A stretch of 64,000 nt of DNA from Prostheceraeus crozeri (Eukaryota > Platyhelminthes > Polycladida > Euryleptidae). Positions 1-12,309 of this stretch are shown in pieces. The DNA lies in NCBI GenBank assembly GCA_907163375.1, contig CAJQUW010005746.1, positions 124,001 to 188,000 on the forward strand. Direction: 5' to 3'. Every line of letters begins with the position of its first letter. Positions within the stretch are counted from its first letter, which is position 1. A model generated the notes under the pieces. The model was not told where the DNA came from, made no database searches, and saw only the letters and a program-made list of their open reading frames with translations. The position numbers and the translations under genes are program-made.

Positions 1-866
1 CCAAGAAAGTCTGCAGGCAGGACAGACGCACGTCTAGTTTTAGATTTGTGTCAGTCCCAAAGCTAGTCGTACACTGGAAGAGTGCCTCAAATATAGACTG
101 TGGCGTTCGAACGGCTTACCGAAGATTGCGAGAAGCTGGAATTCAATCGCGACGACCAGCTGTCCTAATTCCATTGAGTTTTGAGCACCGCAGAAGACGA
201 GTTGCCTGGTGTGATGCCCATCGCCCATGGAATGACCATCACTGGCAGAAAGTCTTGTGGACCGATGAATCGAGATTCACTCTGGATTTCAATGACGGTC
301 GTGTCAGAGTGCATCGTCTTCCAGGTGAACGCCTTGCCCCATGCTGTATTAAAGAACACGACAGATATGGTGGTGGAAGTGTTATGATGTGGGGTGGCAT
401 TTGGCATGGCGGACGAACGGCAGCAGTCATCATCAAAGGCACGTTGACTGGAGAGAGGTATCTCAATGAAATTGTGCTTCCTGTTGCTGCCCCAGTGGTC
501 AGGGTGGAGGATCTCGTCTTCCAAGACGACAACGCAAGACTACATCGCTCCTCGGCTGTCATTGCCACTGTTAGGAGATTGAACATTCAAACCCTTGACT
601 GGCCTGCACGCTCACCTGACTTGTCACCCATTGAACAAGTCTGGGACGAGCTTGGGCGGCGAGTGAGAGACCGCTATTCACTTCCACCAGTGTCCCTAAA
701 GATTCTCTCTGAAAGACTGACAGAGCAGTGGCTTCTCCTTGAAACATCCTTCATTCAGAAACTTTGTGAATCCATGCCATTTCGGATTACTGAATGTATT
801 GGAGCTAGAGGGGGCATACGCGCTATTAAAGTTGAATCTGCTACATGCGTTGTTTTTCTGTGCTAG
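1..866 (+). pseudogene. Tc1 transposase, frame broken by a 16-bp deletion
   Basis: The gene encodes a DDE transposase that cuts and pastes its own element. Downstream of about position 45 it is open to the stop at 864-866 and carries the catalytic signatures WTDESRF, FQDDNAR and SPIEQVWDELGR, spaced as in DD34E Tc1 enzymes. Upstream, bases 1-43 encode the matching region (RKSAGRTDARLVL) in another frame. Compared with the intact copy at 46451-47497, 16 bases are missing between two TAG triplets near position 43, which shifts the frame. An open frame starting at a GTG at 48 is a by-product of this break and should not be taken as the gene start. The N-terminal HTH lies outside the window. Confidence 0.9.
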
Positions 867-983
867 CGACTTGATGGAGATTGTGACTAAATTATCAAGG
901 TATCATACATACATGTATATATACCAGTCAAAAATGAAAGAAGTTAAAGAAGTAAATGTTTCAAAAAATTTTGTCAATGAGTA
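1..983 (+). mobile_element. Tc1-like DNA transposon, 5' part outside window
   Basis: This is the right-hand part of a Tc1-family element. Its sequence is nearly the same as the complete copy at 46335-47734, in the opposite orientation. The right end reads GTCAATGAGTA at 973-983, the same terminal inverted repeat as the other copies. The expected TA target duplication is not seen after it (TT instead), so the site has mutated or the end is slightly altered. The left end lies before base 1. The element is dead because its transposase frame is broken near position 43. Few mismatches to the 46-kb copy imply that both moved recently. Confidence 0.9.
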
Positions 984-1464
984 TTTATTACGACAAAATA
1001 TTCATGCACTGTCATAGAAGCTTTTAATTTTGCCATTATATTCTAATGACTTCATGTGCTCTTCATTTTAGCTAAAGTTATTGGAACACAATGACAAAGT
1101 CACAATGCTGCAGTCTCATTTATGTCTGAGATTTCTAACCTTATAAATCCATAATATACATTGTTGCTACATTTGGCTAATTGTAAGTAATAGGCCGACT
1201 AAGAAAACGGTTTTCGTAAGTCAAAACTTCACAATTTGAAAAAAGTCATCTCGAGAATGGCTAATTTAAATTTTGCAGATAACTGTAGAGAATAATAAAG
1301 GATGCGCATATTTTTATTACTTTGCCGGTGTCATTGGTGTTATAATATAGGAATATTGTCATAGCTTAGAGGACAATAATGCAGCATTATATCATGGATT
1401 TGTAGGGCTGTAATATCAGACATAGACGAGGCTAAGCTAGCAGACGAAAAAATTTGTAATTCGT
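984..1464. other. No recognised feature
   Basis: AT-rich sequence between the Tc1 end and the foldback repeat. I see no coding region, RNA gene or element end in it. Confidence 0.6.
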
Positions 1465-3314
1465 TGGGCATATAATGGTGCATTATCAAACTCATTTCAA
1501 TCATTTCTATGACCTCCAAAGCCATCGAGAGTGAAATACAATGTATCTTCTTGATGTTATCACGAATGTCTATGAATATATTCATAGACATCCCTGATGT
1601 TGTCAACGGATTATGAAAGATATCAGACAACTGCAAAATCATAGTTCAATTAGCATTATCGGACAACGATATGTGATTAGTTCAAAGAAATTGGTTAAGT
1701 CTATTATCTGCGGTTTTGGATGCAAATGCAACATATGGTGTGATACTAATGACCTGTTCACCAAGTTACATGTAAACTTTTCTGCTTTATTGGAATGTGG
1801 AAACCCACTTCAACCTTTGAGAGAAATTGTTCCTCATGTGTAATTGACACTTTCCGCACCGCTAGAAGAAGTAACAGATCTTTTATAAAAACTTGTCTTG
1901 ACTACAATATGTCCATTCAACGCTGTGATTGAACTCTTTAGTAACTGCAACTTTATTTGTCTGTAAATAACGCGCTTTACTTTCGTCATTGTTCTGTTGT
2001 TGCGTTGGCACTCGTTTTGATTGACTTTTATTATTCATGAAATTATTGTATTTCACTGCTATCATAACATAATCGAACGAGGACACAACGCACGTGTAGA
2101 TAGAAAAGGATGAATTAGTTGAACGAATATTAGTAGTTTTCTCTATGACTGTTCAAATCGGATTCGAAAGTTCTCTCATCTGTTAATCATTCGCTTTCTG
2201 AAAATAATTTGATATCTCAAAAAGTCTTGTTCAACTAGAATGATATATTTTAAATTTCTATGACAATTTCATGATGTTTTCAATTAAGAAGCATTTTCAA
2301 ACACGTCTCCTTGTGTCATCGGTGCTCATGCTCACAACATCTTCCTTTCTCATCAAGCAGGATGCCTTTAAAATTGCTTGAAATATCCAGATGTGATGAC
2401 ACATCGTTTTTCTATTCATTGAATTATATCACGTGATATTTTTGAAAATTGAATCACAGTCTTCAACAAATGCAACAATGACAAATGTATTCGTTTGGTT
2501 CTCCTCCGTCAATTGATTGTAGACTATGCACAAGACATTTGCTGTGCATTTATTCTCCGCCCAGATATGAAAATTTGTTTTTCTCATTTGTATTGCGTAT
2601 TCCTGGAGGACTGGTTAACGCCTGTGAAAGGAAATAATTCGACATCAGAAGTGGTCAAATTGCTTTATGTTTCATATTTTTGTGAAGTGAATAAAATCTG
2701 ATTTAGGAGCTCAACAATCGCCCTTCTCGAAATACTTAAGCTAATTAGGCCTACACTGTAAACCGGAACTCTTCTGTCCCTTTAATTTTTTGCTAGTTGG
2801 TGAAAAGCAAATTTTGCGGCTACTCAAGTTGCAGTTACTAAAGAGTTCAATCACAGCGTTGGATGGACATATTGTAGTCAAGACAAGTTTTTATAAAAAA
2901 TCTGTTGCTTCTTCTAGCGGTGCGGAAAGTGTCAATTACACATGAGGAACAATTTCTCTCAAAGGTTGAAGTGGGTTTCCACATTCCAATAAAGCAGAAA
3001 AGTTTACATGTAACTTGGTGAACAGGTCATTAGTATCACGCCATATGTTGCATTTGCATCCAAAACCGCAGATAATAGACTTAACCAATTTCTTTGAACT
3101 AATCACATATCGTTGTCCGATAATGCTAATTGAACTATGATTTTGCAGTTGTCTGATATCTTTCATAATTCGTTGACAACATCAGGGATGTCTATGAATA
3201 TATTCATAGACATTCGTGATAACATCAAGAAGATACATTGTATTTCACTCTCGATGGCTTTGGAGGTCATAGAAATGATTGAAATGAGTTTGATAATGCA
3301 CCATTATATGCCCA
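1465..3314. repeat. Foldback repeat with two 489-bp arms
   Basis: The left arm (1465-1953) and right arm (2826-3314) are inverted copies of equal length with very few mismatches, separated by 872 bp. Each arm contains a perfect 24-bp palindrome built on ATGAATATATTCAT (about 1566-1589 and 3189-3212). The outer ends read TGGGCATATAATGG and CCATTATATGCCCA. I see no clear target duplication outside them and no transposase inside. The spacer contains a lone CACTGTAAACC end at about 2753 and no convincing coding sequence. It could be a foldback transposon or an inverted duplication. Open frames within the arms (for example 1613-1843 and its mirror 2936-3166) appear twice only because the arms are duplicates, and I do not call them genes. 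Confidence 0.85.
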
Positions 3315-5749
3315 CCAAATTTCAAATAGAATTCTCACCGTACCAGATCATGGACTCCTAGATATCTTCTGGACAGGAGATAAAAAACATTTTGCATACA
3401 AAAACTGATTTCAATATGAATCCTAATAATCGAGATGATATAAATGGTGCTTGCTGCCCTTCACTCCTGAAATGTAAAAAATGTGATTTTTGTCGTGAGT
3501 GTAATGTCACAAATAGTGAGTTGGCAATGTTCGACATCCTGAAGCTGCAAAGTTTTTGAGAAAAATTTATCATAGGAAGTCTTTTCCACCAAGCGTGTCT
3601 GTGCTTCAACTATACATTCCTTGCTGGAGGGTGTTGTATGAGATCAAACTGAATAGTTTTTAATTGTCATGTAAAAACTTCATTTGTGAGAATAGCGAGG
3701 AAAAACCATTTTTCCAGGTTATGCAAGTCATAACTGAAACTGAATAATTGTCTAAGAAAATAGGATCTTTCTTTAAAAAATGAAAGGACGATGCTCAGAC
3801 TATCGATGAATATCATCACATCACATTTCCGATTACTTCGTAAAAATCTCGCTGTTCGCACGTCCATGAATCAGATTTCCGAAATTTCAATGAAATTTTC
3901 AACAGCATGTGCAAGATATTTGTTCATAAAATCTCAAATGCCTCAGTTCTGAGAAAGTTGTTGGAAGAAAAATTGCAAAATTACCAAATGACGCGGAGGT
4001 GTAGCACATGCGTTTAGCGCATAAGCATGTGTAAGCTCATGCGTCCTAACTCCTAATGTACATAAATATGCATACATGCTGTGCTGGCAGGCAACCTGTT
4101 CTCCAAAATGTTGATTATGCTTATTGACAGTCTATTTGCAAGGTAATCTATATTTAGGAGCCCATGCCTGAACATGTATAAGCCAATTTCAACCTATCTG
4201 TCCAGAGAAATTTAGAAGTCTATGGTCTACGGATAGTTGAAATCATAGAAATGCTTGACAAACAGCGATGTCCCCACTGACGGGTAGTTCCTAATATAAG
4301 GGGCTTTATTGTGAAGTTTATGTGAAGTTACTGTGGATGGGATATGAAATGCCCTTCCTTAGAGCCGGGTTGTCCTTACATGCGGTTTCCTTATACGTTG
4401 GGCCGATTGTGCATAGATAAATTGATGTGTGAATGGGATGCACAGATATGTTCCTTATAAGCGGTTTGTTCTTACATACGGGGTCCTTATACGCGGGTCT
4501 GACTGTAGATAGAGAAATCATCATTACGGGATACATTGTTGCCTTTCTTTTTCCACATTGAAGATATATAACCTTTCAAATGGCAGCCTAAATTTAGATT
4601 TAGATTTAATCTCGCCTAATTTTAGATTTAGGCTGATCATTTGAAAGGTAATATATGCATTGTTACTGAACTTAAAATCTATGACATCAAAAATCCAAAA
4701 TTTTGATCTGCAAAAGACTGAAGTCTATGATAATTTTGTACATACGGTAGCCCATGTGGCTCAGAACACTGAAGTATGTAATGCTTGAGATATCTGCGAG
4801 TCCAAATTTGTGTCCAGTCATTTTCACTGGGAATGCGAAGATGGACGTTGAAATGCTCCGACCTCAATGGTATTACATAGAAAATTAGACGGCCTCAGTT
4901 ATGCATTTAAGGCCGTCTAATTTGGATTTGGAGATAATATGATCGACTTTCATAGAAAAATGACATGTGAAATTTCGGCGGACAACCCTACTTACTCAGT
5001 AACAATGTAGGAATACCATATGAGATTTCAAGGTATGTAATGTACAAATCAAAGGCCGACGATTTGTCCATTACTTACCGAGAAATCTCATGTGGCATTT
5101 CCATTGTCTACTTATATACATCTACATATATCCTTAGACTTCCTGTATCAGAACATCCTTCTACAATTTAGAAGTCTATGATCTTAGCAGTAATTTCTAT
5201 GTTATAAGTATTGAAAAATGACGGCCGGGTAATGTACAAACTGTGATTATTCCTATATCATTGCACCATAAATTTAGAAATATAAGTAGACAGTGTGTTA
5301 TAGCTCAATTACTCACAATATAGCAATTTAAACATTCGGCACAATTATGAAAGGTTATCGACAAATCATATAAATTGCTTGATTAGATGTGCATCAAATC
5401 AAGGAAACTGGAATAGTGATGCAATTGTACAAATGCTTGCTGTCAAATCTGTCGGATCTTCAGATTTGCACGAATATTCATAGGTTTTATCAATAAGTGT
5501 TGCTTACCATGTCACTCCTAATACGCCAAGACATGTAGGCCTAACACATACCGCCGGTGAATGTTTCACAACCCCGTTTAGTATGAAAAAAGTTGTAGGC
5601 CCTAACAAATTTTGAAAGCTGAAACTGATAATGCTTGCCTGGCGGGTCTGATATTTTGATCCATTTATCTCTGCTTCATCTGTTATTATAGGCGGAAGTA
5701 ACATGAGAAGCAATCGACTTGAGAAATGAAGAACTACATTAGTGCGTCT
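3315..5749. other. Intergenic, old repeat scraps only
   Basis: There is no gene I can support. A short open stretch at about 3440-3560 (+) is cysteine-rich (CCPSLLKCKKCDFCREC) and may be a scrap of an element protein. At about 4330-4525 a motif of the form CCTTATAxGCGG is repeated, ending in ACTGTAGATA. Its reverse complement begins CAGTCAGACCCGCGTATAAG, which resembles pogo/Tigger-type ends. At about 4574-4652 there is an imperfect inverted repeat (CTTTCAAATG...CATTTGAAAG with AGCCTAAATTTAG inside). Confidence 0.4.
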
Positions 5750-5900
5750 CATGGAGCAAGTACTATATAGCAGGTTGAGTGTCGACTCAAAAAATGTTGG
5801 CATACAGTGAAAATCTTTGTATCAAAATAGTCAGTTTTTTACATAGATTGAGGTCCTGCGGTTTAAAAAAATATTTGATCACTTTATAAGAAGCTATATT
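5750..5900 (-). repeat. R1 dispersed repeat, end fragment
   Basis: This is a reverse-strand fragment of the R1 family, which is better preserved at 49034-49860 and 56792-57581. It shares the end word GGAGCAAGTACTATATAGC and the adjacent GAGTGTCGACTCAAAAAATG. It stops shortly before the CACTG end at 5936. Confidence 0.6.
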
Positions 5901-5935
5901 TTTGCAAATTGTTCCTGTGTTTATACACTGTAAAC

Positions 5936-6275
5936 TCTAGGGCACGAAATTTCGCTTGAATTAGGCACGAAATCTAGGCATTAATTCCAACCAACACAAG
6001 TCACGAGTAGGCACAAAGTTCATAGTACCGAGTTCGTGACCATTGATTTTTCCTTCGATGTCATTGGATAAACACATATTTGGTTTGGTGCCTATTAGTG
6101 CCTAGTGGCGTCTACTGGAGATTTTCAATGACGCAAGTCGGACAATTTGACGCAGAAAACCTTTTTTACCAACTGGATTCGTCACTTCAGACACGTGACG
6201 TGACGCAAGTCGGTCTTTATGACGCAAATGGCATATTAGACGCAAGAAGTATATTTGACTCAAGCTGAAGTAAAT
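5936..6275 (+). repeat. CACTG end with subterminal word array, left
   Basis: The tip CACTGTAAACT is followed by three GCACGAA/GCACAAA words and then by repeated GACGCAAGTCGG, TTTGACGCA and TTTGACTCAAG words from about 6130 to 6265. Such arrays are where CMC transposases are thought to bind. An open frame at 6080-6268 simply runs through the array and is not a gene. Confidence 0.75.
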
Positions 6276-7560
6276 GAGAATTGAAGTTAGACTTTTTGAC
6301 GCACTTAGCATATTTGACTCAAAAACGATCGATAGTGCTATAATATCTAATATAATAATAGTATAATAATATAAATAATAGTATGTAATATCTAAATATA
6401 CTGTCAGAAGTTCTCTCAACAATTTTTTGTATAGAATTTGTAAAGCGCTTATCTCAAAAGAACAAGTTAACATGGAATCAAATAGGCCTATATTAAATGA
6501 TGCCCAAGATTAACAATCTTAGTTCAGACAGCAGTTCATGGTAGATTTAGCACATCAGAAATAAGGCAGCTTCATACTTTCTTCTAATTAAATGCCATCC
6601 GCTGTTTAGAGTTATCTGTTAGGCTAAGTTGTTCAAAGTTTCAATGACCATCACATTATAGGCTAAATGAGCTCATCGCACCAGGAGTAATTTTCTGTCA
6701 TCTAGAGCATCCAACGTATAATCGAAATATAATTTGCAGAATGTTCGAATCGATTAATTAGAAAATTGCCATCTCATGTCAAGAAATGAGACCGGAAAGT
6801 TGACACACCGTCTATCAGGAGGGCAACGACATGACCTGAATATAGGCCTTGCCTACATTCTTTGGCTTCTTCAAGGGATCGTCAAGTAGGCATGTCATTC
6901 TTTGAAAATACATGAAACTGAAGGAAGAGTGGAATTGAAACTGAGAAAATGGTTAAGGTCTAATTTTTGGAATGTGAATTTAGCAAGGTTGTGGAGGGGA
7001 TCACAGTATGGAAGTTAGAATATCCAAAAACAATATTGTCAATAAGAACTTTGCAAAAGGATAAAACAGTAGAGCATTTATCTAGGCCTAATATCAAGTG
7101 AGCAAAAATTGGAGGAAAAACTTGGCAACAAATGACAAATCTAAATAGGGCAAAGAACAAGTATAGAAAGACATCAGATTTCACCTTCTTTTCAGGTTAT
7201 GGTTTTCAATAATCTTTTTTTATTTTCTTGATATCGTTGTTTATGAATTGAAGCCAAAGTAGGTTACCAAAATTCACTCTAAGCATTCGATGGGCTCTGA
7301 AGATCTTAGAGATGTTTTTAAAATGCTGGGATAAGAAAATGATAAAATCTAAAAAAACTAAAAATCGCAGTGGCCAGAAATGGTATGAATACACAATGCG
7401 ATAATTAGACTTCTGAAATATCTTTCACATGCATGGATGCAGATATCATCATTACGAGAAAGCATTGTTGCCTACTTTCGTCCGCATAGTACCATAGCTA
7501 AGTTACGCATAATGATGATGCTGAAGCGCTATACGGCATTATCACTGTCGCCTTCTTTAA
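6276..7560. other. No recognised feature
   Basis: AT-rich DNA with scattered AGGCCTA words. Short open frames here show no family signature. Confidence 0.5.
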
Positions 7561-7915
7561 ATCGCACCCCTCTGAGCAAACGGATATCCGATCAGCATCT
7601 TATACTTCTCCAGATATCCACGGATCTTCACGGCTGAACGGATGCTACGTCAGGAGCCGTTTGGATATCCAGTTTCCAGTCTATCTCCGCGGATAACAGA
7701 TTTTTATCCCAAGGAGACCGTATCTTATCAGTGGATATGCTTGAAATGCAACCGATATCTGGTTCGTTGTTTTTTGACGGATATCCGCAGGGTTGCCGTG
7801 GGTATGGGGATTCTGTGGGGATACCCATAGGTATGGAGTGGGTATGGGTATTGAGGCCATCCCCACAGCTACCATAGCGCTTCTATGGGGATTCTGTGGG
7901 GTTTCTGAAGATTTT
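7560..7915. repeat. Cluster of GGATATCC-type words and TATGGGGAT tract
   Basis: About ten words related to GGATATCC occur in both orientations between 7579 and 7790, for example CGGATATCCGATC, CCAGATATCCACGG and ACGGATATCCGC. From 7793 to 7905 the sequence changes to repeated GGGTATGGGGATTCTGTGG-type words. A related short tract (GTGGGGATTCTGTGAGGAT) recurs at about 10490-10560, next to CGGCAACCCTGCC, the complement of GCAGGGTTGCCG at 7788. This suggests fragments of one small repeat family with a word-rich interior. Confidence 0.5.
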
Positions 7916-9170
7916 TGACATTCAATAGAAGCAAGCTGACATCATATCACACAAACAACTTCGATGTTGTATTACAAGGCATCATGCAGCCTACCCATCT
8001 CACCACTTCAAATGCATGAAATGTCAATGCTGATCATTTTCACATTAGTATCACGCGTTCAATAATTTTGAATGACTTATAATGATAGTTTCGGATGTGT
8101 CAAGGACGTCTGAAGTGGAAGAATTCTGGAAGTCTCCTTTACTGCAGAGCCGAATGGAGACTTACAAATATTAGGTCCATATAGCTCAGATAAAATTACT
8201 TGTGATATAAGTGAGCTTGCGTGATGAATACGATTAATCATAATAACCTAGAATTTTAACTAATTGCGATATAGGAGACCTGTTGGTTCCAACCGACAAA
8301 GCAAGACACATGAAAACGTTGAATGATTTTTGTCGGATATATGAACAGGGAGATAAAGATTTCTCACACCAAATCATTCAACAGTAAGCCATCTACTCGC
8401 ATTGCAGTCATAGTTATAATGAAAGCTCAGATTTTCACTTGTCCACGGCTTATCACAACTTTCATTTTCATCTGATAGGAATTCTTTACTGTACACTTCA
8501 GTGTACCTCAATAAATGATTTATTGTGCTGCATTTCATCACCATACACAAATGGGTCAATATACCTCCAAATTCTTGTGCAATAATTCGGTGACATAAGT
8601 GGTCGAGAAAATCAGGATGATTTTCATCGAAGTCTGTATCTATAATAGTACTGTAGATTAGATTGATTCAAAGCTTTTTCCTTCACCACGTGTGGAGGTT
8701 CAAAGTTCAGCGCTTTCTAATGCGAAGCAATTCTAGACTTGAGATGCATAAAGGACAAACTCTGGAGATAGAATTATCAATGATGGCTACGTTAATTTAA
8801 TTAACGAATATTAAACGGGAATATTCACACATACGAACACGGCATGATCCACTGAGCAATAAACGATGGCTATAACACACATTGGTAGAGCGCAAACATA
8901 TAGTGAAGGTCTACATAAGAATTTTTGACAGGTGACTTTTTTGTGACAGAGTGACCATTTTGAAGTACTGGCAGTGCAGCAACATAATTATGAATACTTT
9001 GTATTTATGCTCAACCCTGTCTTTGTATGTTGATGAACTTCCTATTATTTGAAAATATCACCACTATAAGCAACCAAGCGAATGAAAAACTCACATTGGG
9101 AACCCCAAATGCCAACTTACAGGACAGCCTAGGATTATATTCTCACAAATGGAACATGTGAAATTCGCAT
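7916..9170. other. No recognised feature
   Basis: AT-rich, non-coding by inspection. Nothing supported. Confidence 0.5.
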
Positions 9171-10407
9171 ATAATCTATCAAAACAGCCAAATACATGCA
9201 CTTAACATTATTTGCAGTACAAATCGAGTCTTCACGAAAAGCAGCTGACTAAAAATATTGTGGGGACATTAAGGCCCTTCAGGACCTAGCCTAGCAGTTA
9301 AAATGTCAATAGATACTCGTATATTGATAGATATTCATGCTTGCTTTTGTGAAACATGTTGTACTTAATCACGATTGTCTGCGGCGAGGAATTTAAGTGT
9401 AGCTCTTTTGAAATGAGTGTGTGTGCATATTTCATGAGAATGCTTCACATAACATGTATACATGATGTAATATAAGACTGGGTTTGATTTTACTCGATGT
9501 AGACTGGTTGCTTAGTGTTATAACAGAGAACGGTAAATGGCGAATATAAGAAACATCGAAATTTCAAAATAGCGTACAATGCAATGCTCGAGTGTTGTGC
9601 AGAACTAGATATATACTTTAATTAATATTTCATCTCAAAATTTTAATAAGGCCATGTTTCCTTTAGTCTACATACATAGTTGTTGAATTTTTATACAAAT
9701 GTGCTTCCTTTAAGGGAACAGTAATGCAAAAATTGTACCCTTAAAATAATCCTGTAGCAAAATGAAGTAGGATCGACATGGTCAATAACTATATAAATGA
9801 ATCAAAACTCCAAAGTGAGTAAAACAGGAAGTTTGAAAAGCACAAGCTGATCAATAATCGATCTGTTATAAAAGCAAAGAAGTGAAGACTATGTTGTCAT
9901 ACTATTAAAAAGAAACACTTCGAGATAGATTAGCGTTATGGTAAACTACGTTATGGCAGCCTTATGGAAAAAGGGTACCATGTCTCATGAATCATTAAAG
10001 AATTAAGAACGGAATGAGAAGAACCTATGTAAACTGTACGTACAAGCTGGCAGCAGACGACAAAAACGTACGAATCGGTAGAGATAGATAGAGAACACTT
10101 ATCTGCTAATGCAACCAAAATGATTCAAGCAAATGTAAATTTGTGAGTCAAATACGTGTGAATTGACCGAGCATCAAGTTCAATTTTCGGTACAATGATT
10201 TCTAGGTGGCAAGTCAGAATCAAGGCTCAATAATGGTAGAAAATATGTCACTACAATTTTAAAGAGCAATAGGCCTATACCGAAGATAGAAAAGAAAAGT
10301 CATAAAAGTTACAACACGCAGTCGGCGACTTTCTTCAAGGACTCCCATTCCGCACCTCCGGAGTCAAATACGGCCTTCGAATCTTTGAATGCTGTGCAGA
10401 AGTTCCA
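9171..10407 (+). repeat. Long direct repeat, copy A (partner at 21022-22297)
   Basis: About 1.24 kb that recurs in the same orientation 11.85 kb downstream. It starts near AAATTCGCATATAATCTAT and ends GCTGTGCAGAAGTTCCA. The similarity is uneven: many small differences in the first third, about 96 percent by eye around 9720-9920, and almost none across the last ~300 bp. I see no terminal inverted repeats, no target duplication and no open frame. It may be a dispersed repeat or a local segmental duplication. Confidence 0.85.
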
Positions 10408-10766
10408 CTAAGATCGAGATATTTGACATCAATCATTCTATACGAACAGCTTGGAGCAACATATTAATCAGGAGCCTATCCTGTGCGGACGTGGGGATTC
10501 TGTGAGGATACCCACAGGTTTTTCTGTGGGTATGGGGTGGAGATTCAAATATCAATTCCTACGGCAACCCTGCCAATTACTTCTTTTAATTAAGCAAAAC
10601 ACACTGTTTCCTACATCAAGCAAGTGTCTCACCTGACCAAGTGAATAAGTTCAGTAATCAATTACATGAGCTTAAGCAGCTTACGGTTAAATTTGATGAG
10701 AATAAGCAAGAGATAAAAGAGCTTTTCGAGTTGTGCAACGATTTAGGAAACGGACTGTATATATAT
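10408..10766. other. Short repeat scrap, otherwise nothing
   Basis: Contains the TATGGGG/GGATACCCACAG tract at about 10490-10545, related to 7793-7905. No gene seen. Confidence 0.5.
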
Positions 10767-10878
10767 ATAATAATAAAATAATCCCGCTTCCAATCAAGAA
10801 AAACTAGCCGTTGAAACCGGTCGGGCAATTTCAACGGCTAGTTTTTCTTGATTGGAAGCGGGATTATTTTATTATTAT
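10767..10878. repeat. Near-perfect hairpin, 50-bp arms, beside TA microsatellite
   Basis: The arms 10767-10816 and 10829-10878 are exact reverse complements by eye and enclose a 12-base loop, CCGGTCGGGCAA. The stem includes AACTAGCCGTTGAAA and its complement. The hairpin sits between short TA runs on the left and a long TA repeat on the right (from 10911). It has no coding capacity. It could be a snap-back mini-element that targets TA repeats, or the folded end of a larger repeat. Confidence 0.85.
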
Positions 10879-10908
10879 TTTTTATCCATCTCTGTTACTT
10901 TTTTATTG

Positions 10909-10910
<2 letters not shown>

Positions 10911-10974
<64 letters not shown>

Positions 10975-10991
10975 TTATATATATATATATT
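10911..10991. repeat. (TA)n microsatellite
   Basis: A run of about 31 TA units, a short ATTCT break, then about eight more. Open frames across it, such as 10811-11014, translate only to IYIYIY and are not genes. Confidence 0.98.
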
Positions 10992-11369
10992 TTTATTGTA
11001 CAGTTCTTGAATGAGTCGTTCAATCTTAAATAATTGGATATTGGTTGAATTAAATCATTGAAAATTTTCGGGTTATTCTTGTTATGGGCAAGCGAGAACA
11101 TAAACAAGCTATGTTCATCAATTTATTTCGGCCTTCTTTGAATAGTAATTGTTGAGTACTTTCATTATAGATATTCTAATGATTTTCATATATCTATCTT
11201 TATAATTTGTAAATGATTCTATGTAACATACTTATTTCATTCTATGCAGTGCCTTGAAAAGCGAGACAACTCGTGAAATCGATCGGCAGCATAATTAAAC
11301 TCAGTTTGAGGTACCCTTCTAGTTTTTATTTTTCTATACAATGACCTTTACAATTTCTACAATTTTACT

Positions 11370-11373
<4 letters not shown>

Positions 11374-11427
<54 letters not shown>
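11374..11427. repeat. (TA)n microsatellite
   Basis: A second long TA run, about 27 units, 450 bp from the first. Confidence 0.98.
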
Positions 11428-11432
<5 letters not shown>

Positions 11433-12309
11433 GTAATTTATAATATCATATACTCATCGTGGGCAAGCACAAAATCATTTTTCATCTCATTGTAAAATTT
11501 TTGATGGGAATCTCTATACCCTCTGAGATGCTACACCCTCAATACTGCTGAACCTTGAAGCAAAAAATTTATCTTCCTTTTGTAACCGGGCTCATCAACG
11601 ATGAGTTAAGAGTGGAAGGTTTTAGTAACCTTTGCATGCCTCATCACAGCGATACTTGTCCAGTTAAGTATTTCGTTCTTTGTCAGTATATTTTCTTCTA
11701 GCTTTCGATTATCATTTTCTTTCAATAAACAATTGTTATTATTAAACCGCATAAAATTTTGCTAAACTATGGATATGGCCTACATTTAGGAAATACCTTT
11801 ATATATACATGTAAAAGCATGAGTATGACTTATTCGACCATTGTTGACGTTTATGACGCCTTGGATCAGTCTATTTTTACGAGGTTAACTTCAATATTAT
11901 ATTCCCCACCATATATACTTGGGAAGTATACCACATAGGGAGAATTATACGCAGTCACATTTCCCAGAATGTTGAATTTTCCAGCAAATGGACCGATGAG
12001 AATCAAAGGAAATTGAAATTTCTATATGAGATATCAAATATTGATCAAATAAACGATTCCTATAACTTCGTCCCAGATAATCACCCACTGGATTATCCTT
12101 TGACAATTTTGGAATTCAATTGCATACAGATCTTGTAATGAATTATTTTTAGTGTCTGCTGAATATGCACCGTATTAAAAGAGAAATCCTCTTTTCTGTT
12201 CATACAAACAGTCTAATATGGATAGAGGGGTCTCGTTGTCCACCATGCAAGGTTGAATGGAGTGGAATAATAGCAAAGATGTCATGACCATAAGTAAAGC
12301 AATGATTTA
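11428..12309. other. No recognised feature
   Basis: AT-rich, no coding region or element end supported. Confidence 0.5.

Noticed and set aside
1613-3361. Frames at 1613-1843, 2936-3166, 1340-1642 and 3137-3361 that look like a conserved gene pair
   Set aside because: They are identical only because they lie in the two arms of the foldback repeat. They show no family signature.
10811-11107. Open frames rich in IYIYIY on both strands
   Set aside because: They are translations of the TA microsatellite.
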